Shown here: positions 44,496-54,043 of the stretch, one piece after another
Position numbering within the stretch: the stretch's first letter is position 1
Layout of the letters: the number at the start of each line of letters is the position of its first letter
From: DASYAN01 sp963727755
Lineage (GTDB): Bacteria > Chloroflexota > Ktedonobacteria > Ktedonobacterales > Ktedonobacteraceae
Reading direction: 5' to 3'
NCBI GenBank assembly: GCA_963727755.1
Contig: CAVSHN010000011.1
Span: 1 to 64,000 of the forward strand
Length of the DNA: 64,000 nt
Notes under the pieces: model-generated
Told to the model about the DNA's origin: nothing
What the model saw: only the letters and a program-made list of their open reading frames with translations
Database searches by the model: none
Made by a program: the position numbers and the translations under genes

Positions 44496-46367
44496 TTATC
44501 GCCCTAAGCGAATTCGTAAACGATTATACATCTGTCCAACTGTTAGGTCACTATTTCCGAGTGCTCCTAACACATATCCACATTCCCTGAATGCCTCATC
44601 CATTTTGCCTTCTTGCTCATACACCTGGGCTAGCAAGTAACGTGTCCGATGATCGGACGGGTTGAGAATGAGCACCTGAACAAAGGCATTTTCTGCCACG
44701 GGAAATTGACTTGAACCTAAACGTCTAGCGACCTGACCGATTGCAAAGTTTAACCTGAGCAAGACTAGCGGTACCTGCGATGGTCTTGCAGCCAAATGTA
44801 GTGCTTCTTGGTACTCGCGCAAAGCCGCATCTAACTGACTGGTCTTCTCAAAGCACAGAGCTAAGCGCTCGTGTGCTTCAAAGTCATTGGTGTTCAGGCG
44901 TAGTGCTTGAGTGTATGCCGAAATAGCCTGAATATAATTAGGGCGTAAATAGAGCCAGACATCTGCCAGCAATTTATGCGTTTCTGCGTCGTCAGGATAT
45001 AGCTCTATTGATCGTAGATAGGCACGTATGGCATTATCAACATGAGGTGGATGGCGACGTGCAAATATCTGCCCAAAGATTTTATGCACAATTGAGTTAT
45101 TAGGTTCCATGGTATGTGCTACTTGCACTGCACTATAGGCATCCTCCACCCTTGGTGGTATAGCGCTTAGGTGGCTCAAGGCTGCGTTAATATAGGAGCC
45201 TGCTGGGCCAGTCGTTGTGTGTGATGCTACCACTGGAGTTCCACTCGGTTGTGGGCTAGACGGTACCGCGTTGGGAGTCTGCGATGGTAAACTGACGGAT
45301 GAGGGCATGCTCAATGGTACTGCTCTGGATGGTGCTGCTGGGGGAGGTGGGGGAAGATTTATAATCGCACGCTCCATCTCTCCAGTGCTTGCCCAACGCT
45401 GTTCTACATTTGGCATCAAGGCCTTTGTGATAATTTGTTCAAAGAGCGGGGTGATATCTGGGCGTAATGAACGTAAAGGTGGAAAAGAGAAAATATTGGG
45501 CTTGTTATTAGTTACATCATGATGTGTGAGCAGGCGATACAAAGTTGCCCCTAGTGCATAGATATCACTGCGTGGCTCTGGCATGCCATGTAATTGCTCA
45601 GGTGGAGCATAACCCAGCGTCATAATTACAGTTGCTTGGCGTTGTGACTGGAATGTACGCGCAATACCGAAGTCGATCAATTTAATTTCGTCTCGATTTG
45701 TCACCATGATGTTCGAAGGCTTGAGGTCGCGGAAAATGATAGGTGGGGACTGGCCATGCAGATAGTTCAGCACCCCGCATAGCTGTCTCATCCAGTTCCG
45801 GCCTTGCTCCTCTGAGATCCCGCGAGCCCCATTCAAGCCAGCTATGTTGCCTTCGCGCTCTAATACCTCAGCTAACGTGCGTCCATCGATAAAGTCCATT
45901 ACAAGATATTGCTGGCCACTTTCGGCAAAAAAATCGCGCACGCGTGGAATGCAGGGATGATTGAGATCAAGCAATAGCGTTGCTTCGCGTGAAAACCATT
46001 CTATGGCCTTAGCTCGCTCATTCTCATTACTGAACTGGTTTAGCATCTCTTTCACCGCGCATGGGCGGTTAAAGCGCGTATCTATTGCCCGGTAGACGGC
46101 CCCCATACCCCCGGAGGCCACTAGCATTTCAATCTTGTAACGACCTCCAGAAAGGATAATACCAGCCGTCAAGCGATGTGGGCTTGCATCTCTACTACTT
46201 TGTTCGGCTAGAGGAGTAGAAGATGGGGTAGCGGCTTCTGTACTGGCAGGATATGGGCTAGGAGTACCTGAAACTGGGGGCATAGAATCTCTCTGATCAT
46301 TTTGCGAGAGAGCAAAATGACCCACAGGTGCTACATTGTTAGGATCATACGAATAATTATTTGCCAT
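44496..46367 (-). CDS. Eukaryote-type Ser/Thr protein kinase with C-terminal TPRs
   Basis: 623 residues. After a Pro/Ser-rich N-terminus, the kinase domain spans about residues 75-340: ASGGMGAVYRA (P-loop), AVKEM (ATP-lysine), catalytic FRDLKPSNIMV, LIDFGIAR (DFG), and APPEQL. Catalytic and metal residues are present, with F in place of the usual H in the HRD motif (FRD). A Pro/Ser linker is followed by TPR-like helices (about 400-620: AYLRSIELYPDDAETHKLLA, AYTQALRLNTNDFEAHERLA). There is no membrane helix, so soluble. The partner phosphatase gene starts 41 bases downstream, the classic kinase-phosphatase pair. Confidence 0.92.
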   Translation of the reverse strand: MANNYSYDPNNVAPVGHFALSQNDQRDSMPPVSGTPSPYPASTEAATPSSTPLAEQSSRDASPHRLTAGIILSGGRYKIEMLVASGGMGAVYRAIDTRFNRPCAVKEMLNQFSNENERAKAIEWFSREATLLLDLNHPCIPRVRDFFAESGQQYLVMDFIDGRTLAEVLEREGNIAGLNGARGISEEQGRNWMRQLCGVLNYLHGQSPPIIFRDLKPSNIMVTNRDEIKLIDFGIARTFQSQRQATVIMTLGYAPPEQLHGMPEPRSDIYALGATLYRLLTHHDVTNNKPNIFSFPPLRSLRPDITPLFEQIITKALMPNVEQRWASTGEMERAIINLPPPPPAAPSRAVPLSMPSSVSLPSQTPNAVPSSPQPSGTPVVASHTTTGPAGSYINAALSHLSAIPPRVEDAYSAVQVAHTMEPNNSIVHKIFGQIFARRHPPHVDNAIRAYLRSIELYPDDAETHKLLADVWLYLRPNYIQAISAYTQALRLNTNDFEAHERLALCFEKTSQLDAALREYQEALHLAARPSQVPLVLLRLNFAIGQVARRLGSSQFPVAENAFVQVLILNPSDHRTRYLLAQVYEQEGKMDEAFRECGYVLGALGNSDLTVGQMYNRLRIRLGR

Positions 46368-46529
46368 CGTTATTTTGACACCACCCTAAAATACCTAAGT
46401 TGCACGCAGCTCTGTGAAACTGGTCCTGAACTGAGACTTTTATTGTAGCATTATAGCACATCTGTCCTTTAGTGAGCAGTAGTTAGTTGCGTAGAAACTG
46501 GGAGCAAAATTAGGACTACCCATTTTCTC

Positions 46530-46557
46530 TTGAAATATACTTCCCCTGGAGTATGAT
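46530..46557 (+). promoter_or_regulatory. Sigma70-like promoter
   Basis: TTGAAA (46530-46535), 16 bases, TATGAT (46552-46557). It would serve the small frame at 46613 and the YbaK and pentapeptide genes. Confidence 0.55.
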
Positions 46558-46612
46558 ACTATGCTGTGTGGTACTCTTACAGGAAGGTTATGGATCAGGA
46601 AAACAGGGGAGA

Positions 46613-46720
46613 ATGCTCATGACCATTCTAGCCAGTATTCTAGAGGCACTCTTGGTGGCCTGCTCATGGTTATCTTTCTTGCTGTTATCTTCCGTCTTAC
46701 TCTTACATCTTGTCTTGTAG
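46613..46720 (+). CDS. Possible 35-residue membrane peptide
   Basis: ATG with GGGGAGA just upstream opens MLMTILASILEALLVACSWL, then SFLLLSSVLLLHLVL, ending TAG. It is almost wholly hydrophobic, enough for one helix. It is located between a good promoter and the YbaK gene. Size and context fit a small membrane protein, but chance cannot be excluded. Confidence 0.3.
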   Translation: MLMTILASILEALLVACSWLSFLLLSSVLLLHLVL

Positions 46721-46842
46721 AGATGGCAAAGGCACAGGTAGAGTTTCGTTGAAACAGAGACGCAAGGCACATCGTGTCAAAAAGGAAAACACGTCTTGTT
46801 GTGGCAGAGTTACCTATTCTGTTTTCCTAAAGGAGGACATCT

Positions 46843-47322
46843 ATGCGTTGCCAAGAACAATTGGAACAATATCTGCGTGAGCGGCAGATCCCCTATCAAA
46901 TTCAGCATCATCCAGTGGTTTTTACGGCTCAGCAGATCGCCGAGTGTGAGCACATCTCGGGCAAACAAGTAGCCAAGAGTGTTGTGATCTTTGCTGACAG
47001 CAGCATGGTATTGCTTGTTATTCCTGCGGCCTTGCGAGTGGACTTGCAGAAGGTTCAGGAGTGCTTGGGAGCCAAACAAGTGCGTCTGGCTCATGAAGAC
47101 GAGTTTCAAGCCGCTTTCCCCGGTTGTGAGGTGGGAGCTATGCCACCCTTTGGCAATCTCTATGGGCTACCAGTCTATGTTGAGCGGAGCTTAACGACAC
47201 AGGATACCATTGTTTTCCCCATTGGGACGCACACGGAAACCATGAGTCTCAAATACACTGACCTTGAGCGCTTAATACATCCGACCATCCTCGATTTTGC
47301 ACTCAAACCATCACCTCTCTGA
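46843..47322 (+). CDS. YbaK/EbsC-family aminoacyl-tRNA deacylase
   Basis: 159 residues. This family removes mischarged amino acids from tRNA (Cys- or Ala-tRNA-Pro types). Seen: YLRERQIPYQIQHHPVVFTA, then HISGKQVAKSVVIFADSS with the conserved lysine, then VIPAALRVDLQKV, the glycine-rich PGCEVGAMPPFGNLYGLPVY and VFPIGTHTETMSLKYTDLER. Complete and single-domain. It may be co-transcribed with the pentapeptide gene 37 bases on. The exact tRNA substrate cannot be told. Confidence 0.88.
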   Translation: MRCQEQLEQYLRERQIPYQIQHHPVVFTAQQIAECEHISGKQVAKSVVIFADSSMVLLVIPAALRVDLQKVQECLGAKQVRLAHEDEFQAAFPGCEVGAMPPFGNLYGLPVYVERSLTTQDTIVFPIGTHTETMSLKYTDLERLIHPTILDFALKPSPL

Positions 47323-47359
47323 GAGGCGAGATCCCTTGTCCTGAAGGAGGAAAACAAGC

Positions 47360-47830
47360 ATGTCGAATCAGCATTATAGAGATCTGCTGAAGCAAGGGAC
47401 GGATGCCTGGAATATCTGGCGACAAGAACATCCGACTGTATCGCCAGACTTGCACGAAGATGATCTCTCTGGCTTGCATCTGAGCGGAGCCAACTTGAGC
47501 AATGTCAACTTGAGCGGGACGAAGTTGAATGGGGCTACCTTAAGCAAAGCCGATCTGGAATATGCGAACCTAGTTGGAGCAGATTTGAGCAAGTCTGACT
47601 TGAGAGAAGCAAACTTGCAGGGGGCTGATCTCAGTGCGGCTCTGCTGACCGAGGCCAATCTGACGGCTACCAATCTCTGCAATGTGATTCTGCTTGATGC
47701 AAACCTCAGCGGAGCGACCCTCACGCAGGCAAATCTCAGCAAAGCCGATCTCACCGGGGCATTGCTCAAGCAGACCGATCTCCAAGATGCTGTTGTCGCG
47801 CCAGAACAACTCAAGCGAGCTAGAACCTAA
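47360..47830 (+). CDS. Pentapeptide-repeat protein
   Basis: 156 residues, AAGGAGG just upstream. A short N-terminal helical part (residues 1 to about 35: YRDLLKQGTDAWNIWRQEH) is followed by about twenty A(D/N)Lxx units (ANLSNVNLSGTKLNGATLSK and on), which form a right-handed square beta-helix. Some such proteins mimic DNA and protect gyrase (Qnr, MfpA), others have unknown roles. This one lacks the interrupting loops of Qnr, so no function can be claimed. Confidence 0.93.
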   Translation: MSNQHYRDLLKQGTDAWNIWRQEHPTVSPDLHEDDLSGLHLSGANLSNVNLSGTKLNGATLSKADLEYANLVGADLSKSDLREANLQGADLSAALLTEANLTATNLCNVILLDANLSGATLTQANLSKADLTGALLKQTDLQDAVVAPEQLKRART

Positions 47831-47840
47831 ACCGACAGAG

Positions 47841-48671
47841 TCAATTTGCAATCCTTTTTTGCTCGCTTAGTTCAAGCATCTCAAGGAAGCTCCAAGACTT
47901 CAGGTCGCGTTCGAGATGGAAGCGTAATAGGCTATGGGTAGCAGCTTTGACCTCAGCCTGCACAGATCTCTCGAAGCGAAAGTGGGGGATCAGGGGCCAT
48001 TCGGTCCTTTGCAGGAGGCGCAAGACCTTGAGCGCATTCATTGAGAGGGCTTGACTCCAAAGATGTGAGCAATCAGGACACAGTGCTCCGCCCAAGGAAG
48101 GATTAAAACCATTCTCGCGTGGTAGCAACTCGGCTTTGCAATGTGCGCAACTACGGAGCACAGGTTCATACCCGATAAAGGAGAGTAGGTAAATCTCAAA
48201 ATAGTGCAGGAGTAGTTGCGTACGATCATTGTTTACGGCTCTATCTCCAATTCCCTGAGATTTGCTGTATTGGGCTCCCTGTGCATGAAATTCCAGGGTA
48301 CGCAAAGCCTCTAGCAGCAAGTTGTATACATCCAGATGTGGAGCATCATCCTCAATGAAGCGATCGACAAGTTCAGCAAGGTAAAAACCGCATGTCATAT
48401 GCCAGAGTTGGTTACGTAAGTTAACAAAGCTTTCAATCGATTGGGCCTGAGTAATGATATCGAGGTTACGTCCTTGTGCTAGGTGTAGTCGACTATAACA
48501 AAGTAGTTCGAGATGACCAGCCTTTTTGCTGATTGGACGCCGCGTACCTTTTGCAACGGCACGTACTTTGCCTTTGTAGGGGGTAAAGAGCGTGACAATG
48601 CGATCAGCCTCACCGAGGTCCGAGTGATTGAGAACGATTGCTTCTGCGGAATAGCTATGTGGTTGGCTCAT
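47841..48671 (-). CDS. recO: DNA repair protein RecO
   Basis: 276 residues. RecO anneals DNA strands and loads RecA with RecR. Seen: an N-terminal OB fold (AIVLNHSDLGEADRIVTLFT, GKVRAVAKGTRR), then a helical domain and a zinc-binding four-cysteine module (CAHCKAELLPRENG and GALCPDCSHLW). The gene is intact. It points toward the pentapeptide gene, ending 10 bases after it, so the two converge. A tRNA pair lies upstream. Confidence 0.92.
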   Translation of the reverse strand: MSQPHSYSAEAIVLNHSDLGEADRIVTLFTPYKGKVRAVAKGTRRPISKKAGHLELLCYSRLHLAQGRNLDIITQAQSIESFVNLRNQLWHMTCGFYLAELVDRFIEDDAPHLDVYNLLLEALRTLEFHAQGAQYSKSQGIGDRAVNNDRTQLLLHYFEIYLLSFIGYEPVLRSCAHCKAELLPRENGFNPSLGGALCPDCSHLWSQALSMNALKVLRLLQRTEWPLIPHFRFERSVQAEVKAATHSLLRFHLERDLKSWSFLEMLELSEQKRIAN

Positions 48672-48759
48672 GAGCAGAGATCCAGATGAACATGGTAGGG
48701 ATTAATATTTATGAGAAAAGAAGAAAAGACGTGAGCCACATTTGTACCACGTCTATTTT

Positions 48760-48834
48760 TGGAGGCGACGAGCGGATTCGAACCGCTGCATGCGGCTTTT
48801 GCAGAGCCGAGCCTTACCACTTGGCGACGTCGCC
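48760..48834 (-). tRNA. tRNA-Cys (GCA)
   Basis: Acceptor GGCGACG/CGTCGCC, anticodon stem GGCT/AGCC around CTGCAAA with anticodon GCA, T-loop GGTTCGAATCC. CCA is encoded at the 3' end. Confidence 0.94.
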
Positions 48835-48843
48835 GGGAAGGGG

Positions 48844-48915
48844 AGCGGGAGACGGGGATCGAACCCGCGACTTTCTCCTTGGCAAGGAGATGCTCTACCA
48901 CTGAGCCACTCCCGC
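48844..48915 (-). tRNA. tRNA-Gly (GCC)
   Basis: Acceptor GCGGGAG/CTCCCGC, anticodon loop TTGCCAA in stem CTCC/GGAG, anticodon GCC, T-loop GGTTCGATCCC. It lies nine bases before tRNA-Cys, same strand, so one transcript. Confidence 0.95.
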
Positions 48916-49055
48916 ATATGCGGAATTTTTGTTCCGCATTTCGATTGCGATATTAAGATATCACAGCTTTGCCGCTTTGTCAACAGGTTTTGCAAGGAAT
49001 TTTGCCAACGCTCAAAATTTCTACCTACTCAAGCACCTGATTGATGGCATAATGC

Positions 49056-49274
49056 CTAGTATGCAGTGGAGGTATCGCTCAAAGCGCTATATTTTCCATT
49101 CAAGTGACCTTGCAAATGCTCTTTGCGACGTGTAGCGAAGAATCTGTCCACTCTGCGGAGAAGCTCTTCTCTCTGTTCTTGAGCTAGTAGTCCTAGCTCA
49201 AGAAGTTGCTCAATGATCGCTTTTGTGCATGTATGTGCTATTTTGTCGATCGCTAGCTTGTCTATCTCGTCCAT
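49056..49274 (-). CDS. Hypothetical 72-residue helical protein
   Basis: ATG 49274 with GAGGGAG upstream. MDEIDKLAIDKIAHTCTKAI, then EQLLELGLLAQEQREELLRR, then VDRFFATRRKEHLQGHLNG. It is all helix-forming, with no membrane segment. It follows the Helicase_C_3 genes on the same strand by 42 bases. No family is recognised. Confidence 0.55.
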   Translation of the reverse strand: MDEIDKLAIDKIAHTCTKAIIEQLLELGLLAQEQREELLRRVDRFFATRRKEHLQGHLNGKYSALSDTSTAY

Positions 49275-49316
49275 ATCTCCCTCTTCGGATATCGTACTAC
49301 TGAACTCACATGTTGG

Positions 49317-51740
49317 CTATTCGACACTAAAGCCACGTTCGCGCAGCAAAGCAATCACACGTTCTAGATTGTCAGGATCAACCCGGACCAGACGAGCTTG
49401 CTGCTCAACTTCGGGTCCAAGTAAATTGCCAAGTTCTTTGTCGGCAGCCAGATCGTGCAGCACTTCCTCATCCAGACGAAGAAGTGGGGCTCGTTCCACC
49501 TGTATATTCTGTTTATTGCCATAGCCGTCGCCCCACAGTTTCATGCGGATCAGCAGTGCTGCAGGAATACCGCCATCGCAATACTGCTGTAAGAAACGTA
49601 TGATAAACTCAAAGGTTATACCTTGTTTAAGTGCGCGATGCACGGAACTGGCAGTGATTTTATGCCTCGAGGTCGCTTTGTCGTGCTCACAAAAACGCTC
49701 AACTTCTGCAACGAGATAGAGGTTGGGGACAGCGTAGTAGGGCTGTAATAGTCCGTCATTGTCTAGTTGCCACTGGGGTTCCTGCAAGGGTGAAGAATCT
49801 TCCAGAGTTGTCTCTAGTGTAGTAGCCGAACTCAAAGCAGGCAGGTATCTATGTTGCCAGAGGCACTCTTGTACTGCTGCAAGATGTTTAGGGTTCACCT
49901 CCGCCATCGTGGGACTTAGCCGACGTCGGAAGAACATACACATCTCTTTATTAGCTAACAGTGTATCGAGCAAAGCTTCGTCATCCACTTCAATCAAGGT
50001 TGCGTTCGGCCATAACTCGATACGTCGAGCCTGATTCTCCCACTCGGCTAACGAATAACTCACATTTTGGGGGATTTCGGTGCCTGACGCTTTCTCCAAC
50101 ATCTCTTGGATGTCCTGTGCGTGTAGGCCATAGGGAATAGCATGTGTCACACTCGACTTGGAGAGGCGATATTGTGCAATATGCTCTAAGCGGGTGCGGT
50201 CAGCAAAACGATCTAGCTTGATGAGCAGAGCTTCGGAGACGGGGGCCAGAGCCACCAGCTCAAAATTAGGTTGAACGATCAGACGGCCCCATGTTTCCTG
50301 CTCAGCCTCCACAGGAGCAGCGCTCATAATTGCTTCAGCCTCTGGCAAGAGGCGAAATGCTGATGGATTTTCCTCTCGATTAACTATTACTAATCCCAAC
50401 CAGTGCAGTGGCCCACCAACAACTGCATGAATGAAACTCCCTTCGATCATATGCCATCCCTCACGATGAGTCAACCAGCCGCGTCGTAGCCGGAAATCCC
50501 AACCATAGGGATTACTATTGTAAGAGTATCGTTCTGCGCGAGGTCCGAACTGGTGTGGGAATAATAAATACGGCTCATACAACTTGGTACGTGCAATAAA
50601 TGTTGCCAGATCATGCCATACACCCGTTTGTTCATGTCTGAGACGCTCTATAACTGCCTGACGTGCACGTATGACCTCTTCATGAGCTGGATCTAGTGGG
50701 GCTGGTCCTGGTCGTACAGTGACTTCAGAAAGGTATAACATTTCATTCCAAAATGGTGTATCAAGGTATAAACGACAACAGCGGCGTGCTCGTTCAACTA
50801 ATGGCAATGAAAAAAAGGTTTCAGCGGGAGCTGCATAGAGAATATGGTCTCGCTCTTGCAATAAATCTAGTTTCATCAGTAGTAATCTTATAAAGAGTAA
50901 AAAAGGAAAGTTGCTCTCTATACGTACTTGATCTTTTTGTCCTGACGTTGGCATATGTTCTACAATGTGGCGCAAAGCGGAGCGTGCTAGTAAGCCATTA
51001 TTTACCTGTGGTAGCCCATCCCGCATTGCAGCTACCAGCGACCAGTAGAGATAGAGCATTCGTTGCAGTGTCTGGGCACCATCTCTGACATCTGTGCTCT
51101 GGACTTCAGTAGTTCGATCAACATCGAGCTGCAACTCTTGCTGTACAACTGCCCTGACAGTGGTTGGAACAATCAGTATTCCATCAGGCGTACCATTGGT
51201 ATAGTCGCGGCCTGCAAAATTCGTCTGCTTACCCCAGAATACAAGCCCGAGTGTCAGAAGATGGTGTAGTGCCATCTCAAACACACCATGGGCATGAGCT
51301 GGTGGATATTGTGGGGGCTGCAAAGGCATATTTGACAGGGAGGTTGGTGGCGGGCCCAGGACAGCTGACTCAGCTTTCCTAGAGGGGGTAAGCAAGCCAG
51401 CAGAGGTCAAATAAAGAGCCAGATCGCGGCTATTTGCTCGTCCTCCACAGGCAACCAGTTCTCGTAAAATCGCGATCTCAAACTCGCCAAGTTCCTGTAG
51501 TATGAGGGCAATAAATGTCCGATCGAAAAGGTAGCCAGCCAATTCCAGGAAGGCATCAGAAGAAAGTGGTGCCAATGCGGAAGTTTCAACCGATACCTCT
51601 TTATTCGGCTCTAATACTGATATTGGTATACGTCTCGTCTTAGCAACCGACTTTAGATGATCTATTGGCACTTCCTGCAAGAGATCAAGATCGCTCTGGT
51701 CCATAGACCTCCTCATCGTATAAGAGAGGGAATTGTCCAC
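49317..51740 (-). CDS. Helicase_C_3 (XPB/Ssl2 N-terminal-like) domain protein
   Basis: 807 residues. The C-terminal third matches the domain that precedes the motor in bacterial XPB-like helicases: RLIVQPNFELVALAPVSEAL, then KLDRFADRTRLEHIAQYRLS and AIPYGLHAQDIQEMLEKASG, then IPQNVSYSLAEWENQARRIE. No Walker A or DEAD box is present, so there is no motor. The N-terminal half is helical with winged-helix character (ALILQELGEFEIAILRELVA). It may bind DNA or a separate helicase. A homologous gene starts upstream and overlaps by 56 bases, so both are made together. Confidence 0.75.
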   Translation of the reverse strand: MDNSLSYTMRRSMDQSDLDLLQEVPIDHLKSVAKTRRIPISVLEPNKEVSVETSALAPLSSDAFLELAGYLFDRTFIALILQELGEFEIAILRELVACGGRANSRDLALYLTSAGLLTPSRKAESAVLGPPPTSLSNMPLQPPQYPPAHAHGVFEMALHHLLTLGLVFWGKQTNFAGRDYTNGTPDGILIVPTTVRAVVQQELQLDVDRTTEVQSTDVRDGAQTLQRMLYLYWSLVAAMRDGLPQVNNGLLARSALRHIVEHMPTSGQKDQVRIESNFPFLLFIRLLLMKLDLLQERDHILYAAPAETFFSLPLVERARRCCRLYLDTPFWNEMLYLSEVTVRPGPAPLDPAHEEVIRARQAVIERLRHEQTGVWHDLATFIARTKLYEPYLLFPHQFGPRAERYSYNSNPYGWDFRLRRGWLTHREGWHMIEGSFIHAVVGGPLHWLGLVIVNREENPSAFRLLPEAEAIMSAAPVEAEQETWGRLIVQPNFELVALAPVSEALLIKLDRFADRTRLEHIAQYRLSKSSVTHAIPYGLHAQDIQEMLEKASGTEIPQNVSYSLAEWENQARRIELWPNATLIEVDDEALLDTLLANKEMCMFFRRRLSPTMAEVNPKHLAAVQECLWQHRYLPALSSATTLETTLEDSSPLQEPQWQLDNDGLLQPYYAVPNLYLVAEVERFCEHDKATSRHKITASSVHRALKQGITFEFIIRFLQQYCDGGIPAALLIRMKLWGDGYGNKQNIQVERAPLLRLDEEVLHDLAADKELGNLLGPEVEQQARLVRVDPDNLERVIALLRERGFSVE

Positions 51741-53712
51741 GTCGCTTGAGATCTTCTACCAAGCTGTTCGTTGCCCCCTTTTTGAGAACAAGCAATGTAG
51801 GGTGAATAGGCTTTACTATCTGATCATCTAATGAGGTCGTTGCTGAGAGTTCGCGCATCACTACAGGATCAGCTGTTTCCAACAATGAGACCCCTGTGTA
51901 GATGCGAACGTGTCCGTAACTCATGATCCATTGCTCGAGTTGTGCGAGCATCTGAGCAAGAGGACTGTCAGGCGAGGTGCCATTAGTCGCAACGTTCCGT
52001 AATAGTTCCAGTAGCACGGCCGGGCGATGACCATGGCTTAGTGCATTTGCTAGTGCTTTTGGTGTCAAGCGATAGTGGAGACTGTCATTATGTATGCCAG
52101 CTGTCTCGGCAAACGTTTCCAAGACCTCAATAATTGGCCATGTTTGTGCAGAGCAGGTGACAAGCAGTTCATTAGCATTCAGTATTTTTAACGTGTCAGG
52201 TTGAACATGATAATCCTGCGCAGCTGTCTCATCTGAGGGCTTCAACCCATTCAATAGTGGATTGGCAAGAGGCGTCAGACGAAAGGCTAGCAGGCTCCCA
52301 CTTTTAGTTGTGACTAGATCGCAAATCCCCCACCAGTGAAGAGGACCACACATAAAATACTCCAGATAACGAGACTCCGCTTGTAGCCAATCATTCAGCT
52401 GTGAGGGACGTAAAGGGTGTCCCTTCTCCTGCTCAATCCACCAGTGAGGTGTTGGGAAGAGGGTGCTTTGTCGTTGTAAAAAGAGAGGGTTTAGACGATA
52501 CATAAAACGAACAAAGGCTGAGAAGCTGATCCATTGGTTGGGAGTGGCTTGGGCTAGCAAGGCAATGATTGTCTGACGTGCTTCACCATTCTCTGCATCT
52601 AATTCGCCAGATCGTAGATTGGGTTGATTGAGCGAGCTAGACTGGCAACGTAGGCGCAGGCCATCCTCTTGTAACTCAAAGAGTTCACCATAAGATGAAT
52701 GTGCTAGCCAGACTTCGAAAAGATCGTGGAGTGTTTCGGTGTGTCTGGGACCAAGTAACAACTGAGTCGCATCGGGCAAGATTCTCAAACAAGGCTTGTC
52801 TTTATCCGCTTCATCCTGATACAGGATATCCGTCAGTCGTAGCAAACGAACGGCGAAGCGCAGGAACGCCGATGAGCGTTTGACAATCTCTTGTAACGAT
52901 GAGAGCAGTGGTGCAGAAGGCATATCAGCTGGTGGAGGTAGCGGTACAGAGCCATCTGATGAATGCACGTTGGGTGAGTGAGAGTCAGGAGTATCTGCCT
53001 GTTGCCGCCTGTCATCTATCTCGAGGTGATAGCCATCCAACGAATATGCAATGAGGAGCAGATCTGCAAGCAGACCATATGGTTCACTTAGCTTCAGGAT
53101 GGTAGCTGACTTATTCTGATCATCAGCCAGATCATTGAAAGGTGTAACAGGCATCGATACACGCAGAGCTGTACGAACTTCCTGGGGAACATACCAGCCA
53201 ATGTTAAGTGATGATTTGCTAGGTTCACTTACCTTACTGCTTTGCGTAGAGTGATTTAAGCTAGTGTGGAAAAGCAAAGCCCTTGCTTGCAATCCTGCCA
53301 CGGTCGCATGCAGCTGGCTGGGCTGGCCCAGAGAGAAACGCTGAAAAAGTCCACGCAGATCATCATCAGTGATCGATCCGCCCGCAAGCGTCAAGGCAGC
53401 CAAAAGCTGGCGTTGGCGCTTCTCTAGCGTTGCTGCTACGCGGCGCACTGCCTCAGGCTGCTTAAGTTTTTCCATGATCGCTTCTGCTAGTTGTTGCTTG
53501 CCCATCCCATTAGTCGTAACTTCATACTCTCGTGTCATGCCTCGCAGATCGTTGAGACCTAGCTGGGTTAAGATCCCCAGTAGATCGGGACTAGGTTGAC
53601 TTCGTTGAGTTGTACGGATACTCCTCGTACTGGTAGTCCCACCACCAGTCAATAGGAAAGGCATTTTCGTAGCAATAGCACCTAGCTCGGTGCGCGTAGG
53701 CTCTTTCTCCAC
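51685..53712 (-). CDS. Helicase_C_3-like protein, second copy
   Basis: 675 residues, same layout as its neighbour: an N-terminal winged-helix part (EKRQRQLLAALTLAGGSITD), a middle with YLEYFMCGPLHWWGICDLVT that mirrors MIEGSFIHAVVGGPLHWLGL of the other, and a C-terminal domain with LNANELLVTCSAQTWPIIEV, then ETAGIHNDSLHYRLTPKALA. No helicase motor motifs. The overlap with the next gene makes co-translation likely. The pair perhaps forms a heterodimer; the helicase partner, if any, is outside the window. Confidence 0.65.
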   Translation of the reverse strand: MEKEPTRTELGAIATKMPFLLTGGGTTSTRSIRTTQRSQPSPDLLGILTQLGLNDLRGMTREYEVTTNGMGKQQLAEAIMEKLKQPEAVRRVAATLEKRQRQLLAALTLAGGSITDDDLRGLFQRFSLGQPSQLHATVAGLQARALLFHTSLNHSTQSSKVSEPSKSSLNIGWYVPQEVRTALRVSMPVTPFNDLADDQNKSATILKLSEPYGLLADLLLIAYSLDGYHLEIDDRRQQADTPDSHSPNVHSSDGSVPLPPPADMPSAPLLSSLQEIVKRSSAFLRFAVRLLRLTDILYQDEADKDKPCLRILPDATQLLLGPRHTETLHDLFEVWLAHSSYGELFELQEDGLRLRCQSSSLNQPNLRSGELDAENGEARQTIIALLAQATPNQWISFSAFVRFMYRLNPLFLQRQSTLFPTPHWWIEQEKGHPLRPSQLNDWLQAESRYLEYFMCGPLHWWGICDLVTTKSGSLLAFRLTPLANPLLNGLKPSDETAAQDYHVQPDTLKILNANELLVTCSAQTWPIIEVLETFAETAGIHNDSLHYRLTPKALANALSHGHRPAVLLELLRNVATNGTSPDSPLAQMLAQLEQWIMSYGHVRIYTGVSLLETADPVVMRELSATTSLDDQIVKPIHPTLLVLKKGATNSLVEDLKRRGQFPLLYDEEVYGPERS

Positions 53713-54043
53713 CCCGTCCCCCTTGTAGCTGAGATCTCACCGCCAGAAAGGGATACTGTACTATTGGCCTATTTTATCACAAGGACAGCAAGCCGGAAAG
53801 GTGATAGGCCAAAGGTACCCTTGTGCTCTAGCTCCAAGGAAGGTGAGTCTGTTCATCTCTTGCTTCAAAGCTATGCTTTCTGTTTGCCTGTTTGTCTGTT
53901 TGCTGATCTCTTGCCTTTTCTCACTATGAGGTGCTATACTCATACACAAGGAAGCAGAGGCGGGTGATCTTCCATTCTCCTGCTTGACCACAAGAACATT
54001 AAAATCCGTAAGCTTAGGGTGTTAGTTTTTAAGGAAGAGTAAT
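53713..54043. other. Divergent intergenic region
   Basis: Contains the promoter at 53911-53940 for the rightward kinase and, near 53720-53760, should hold that of the leftward pair. No gene is seen. Confidence 0.45.
53911..53940 (+). promoter_or_regulatory. Promoter of the GAF-GAF kinase
   Basis: TTGCCT (53911-53916), 18 bases, TATACT (53935-53940), about 100 bases before the GTG start. Confidence 0.4.

Larger units (their letters stand above)
46368..46842. other. Intergenic region with promoter and a tiny possible gene
   Basis: Holds the promoter at 46530-46557 and the 35-codon hydrophobic frame at 46613-46720. AAAGGAGG at about 46830 is the ribosome site of the YbaK gene. Nothing else is seen. 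Confidence 0.45.
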
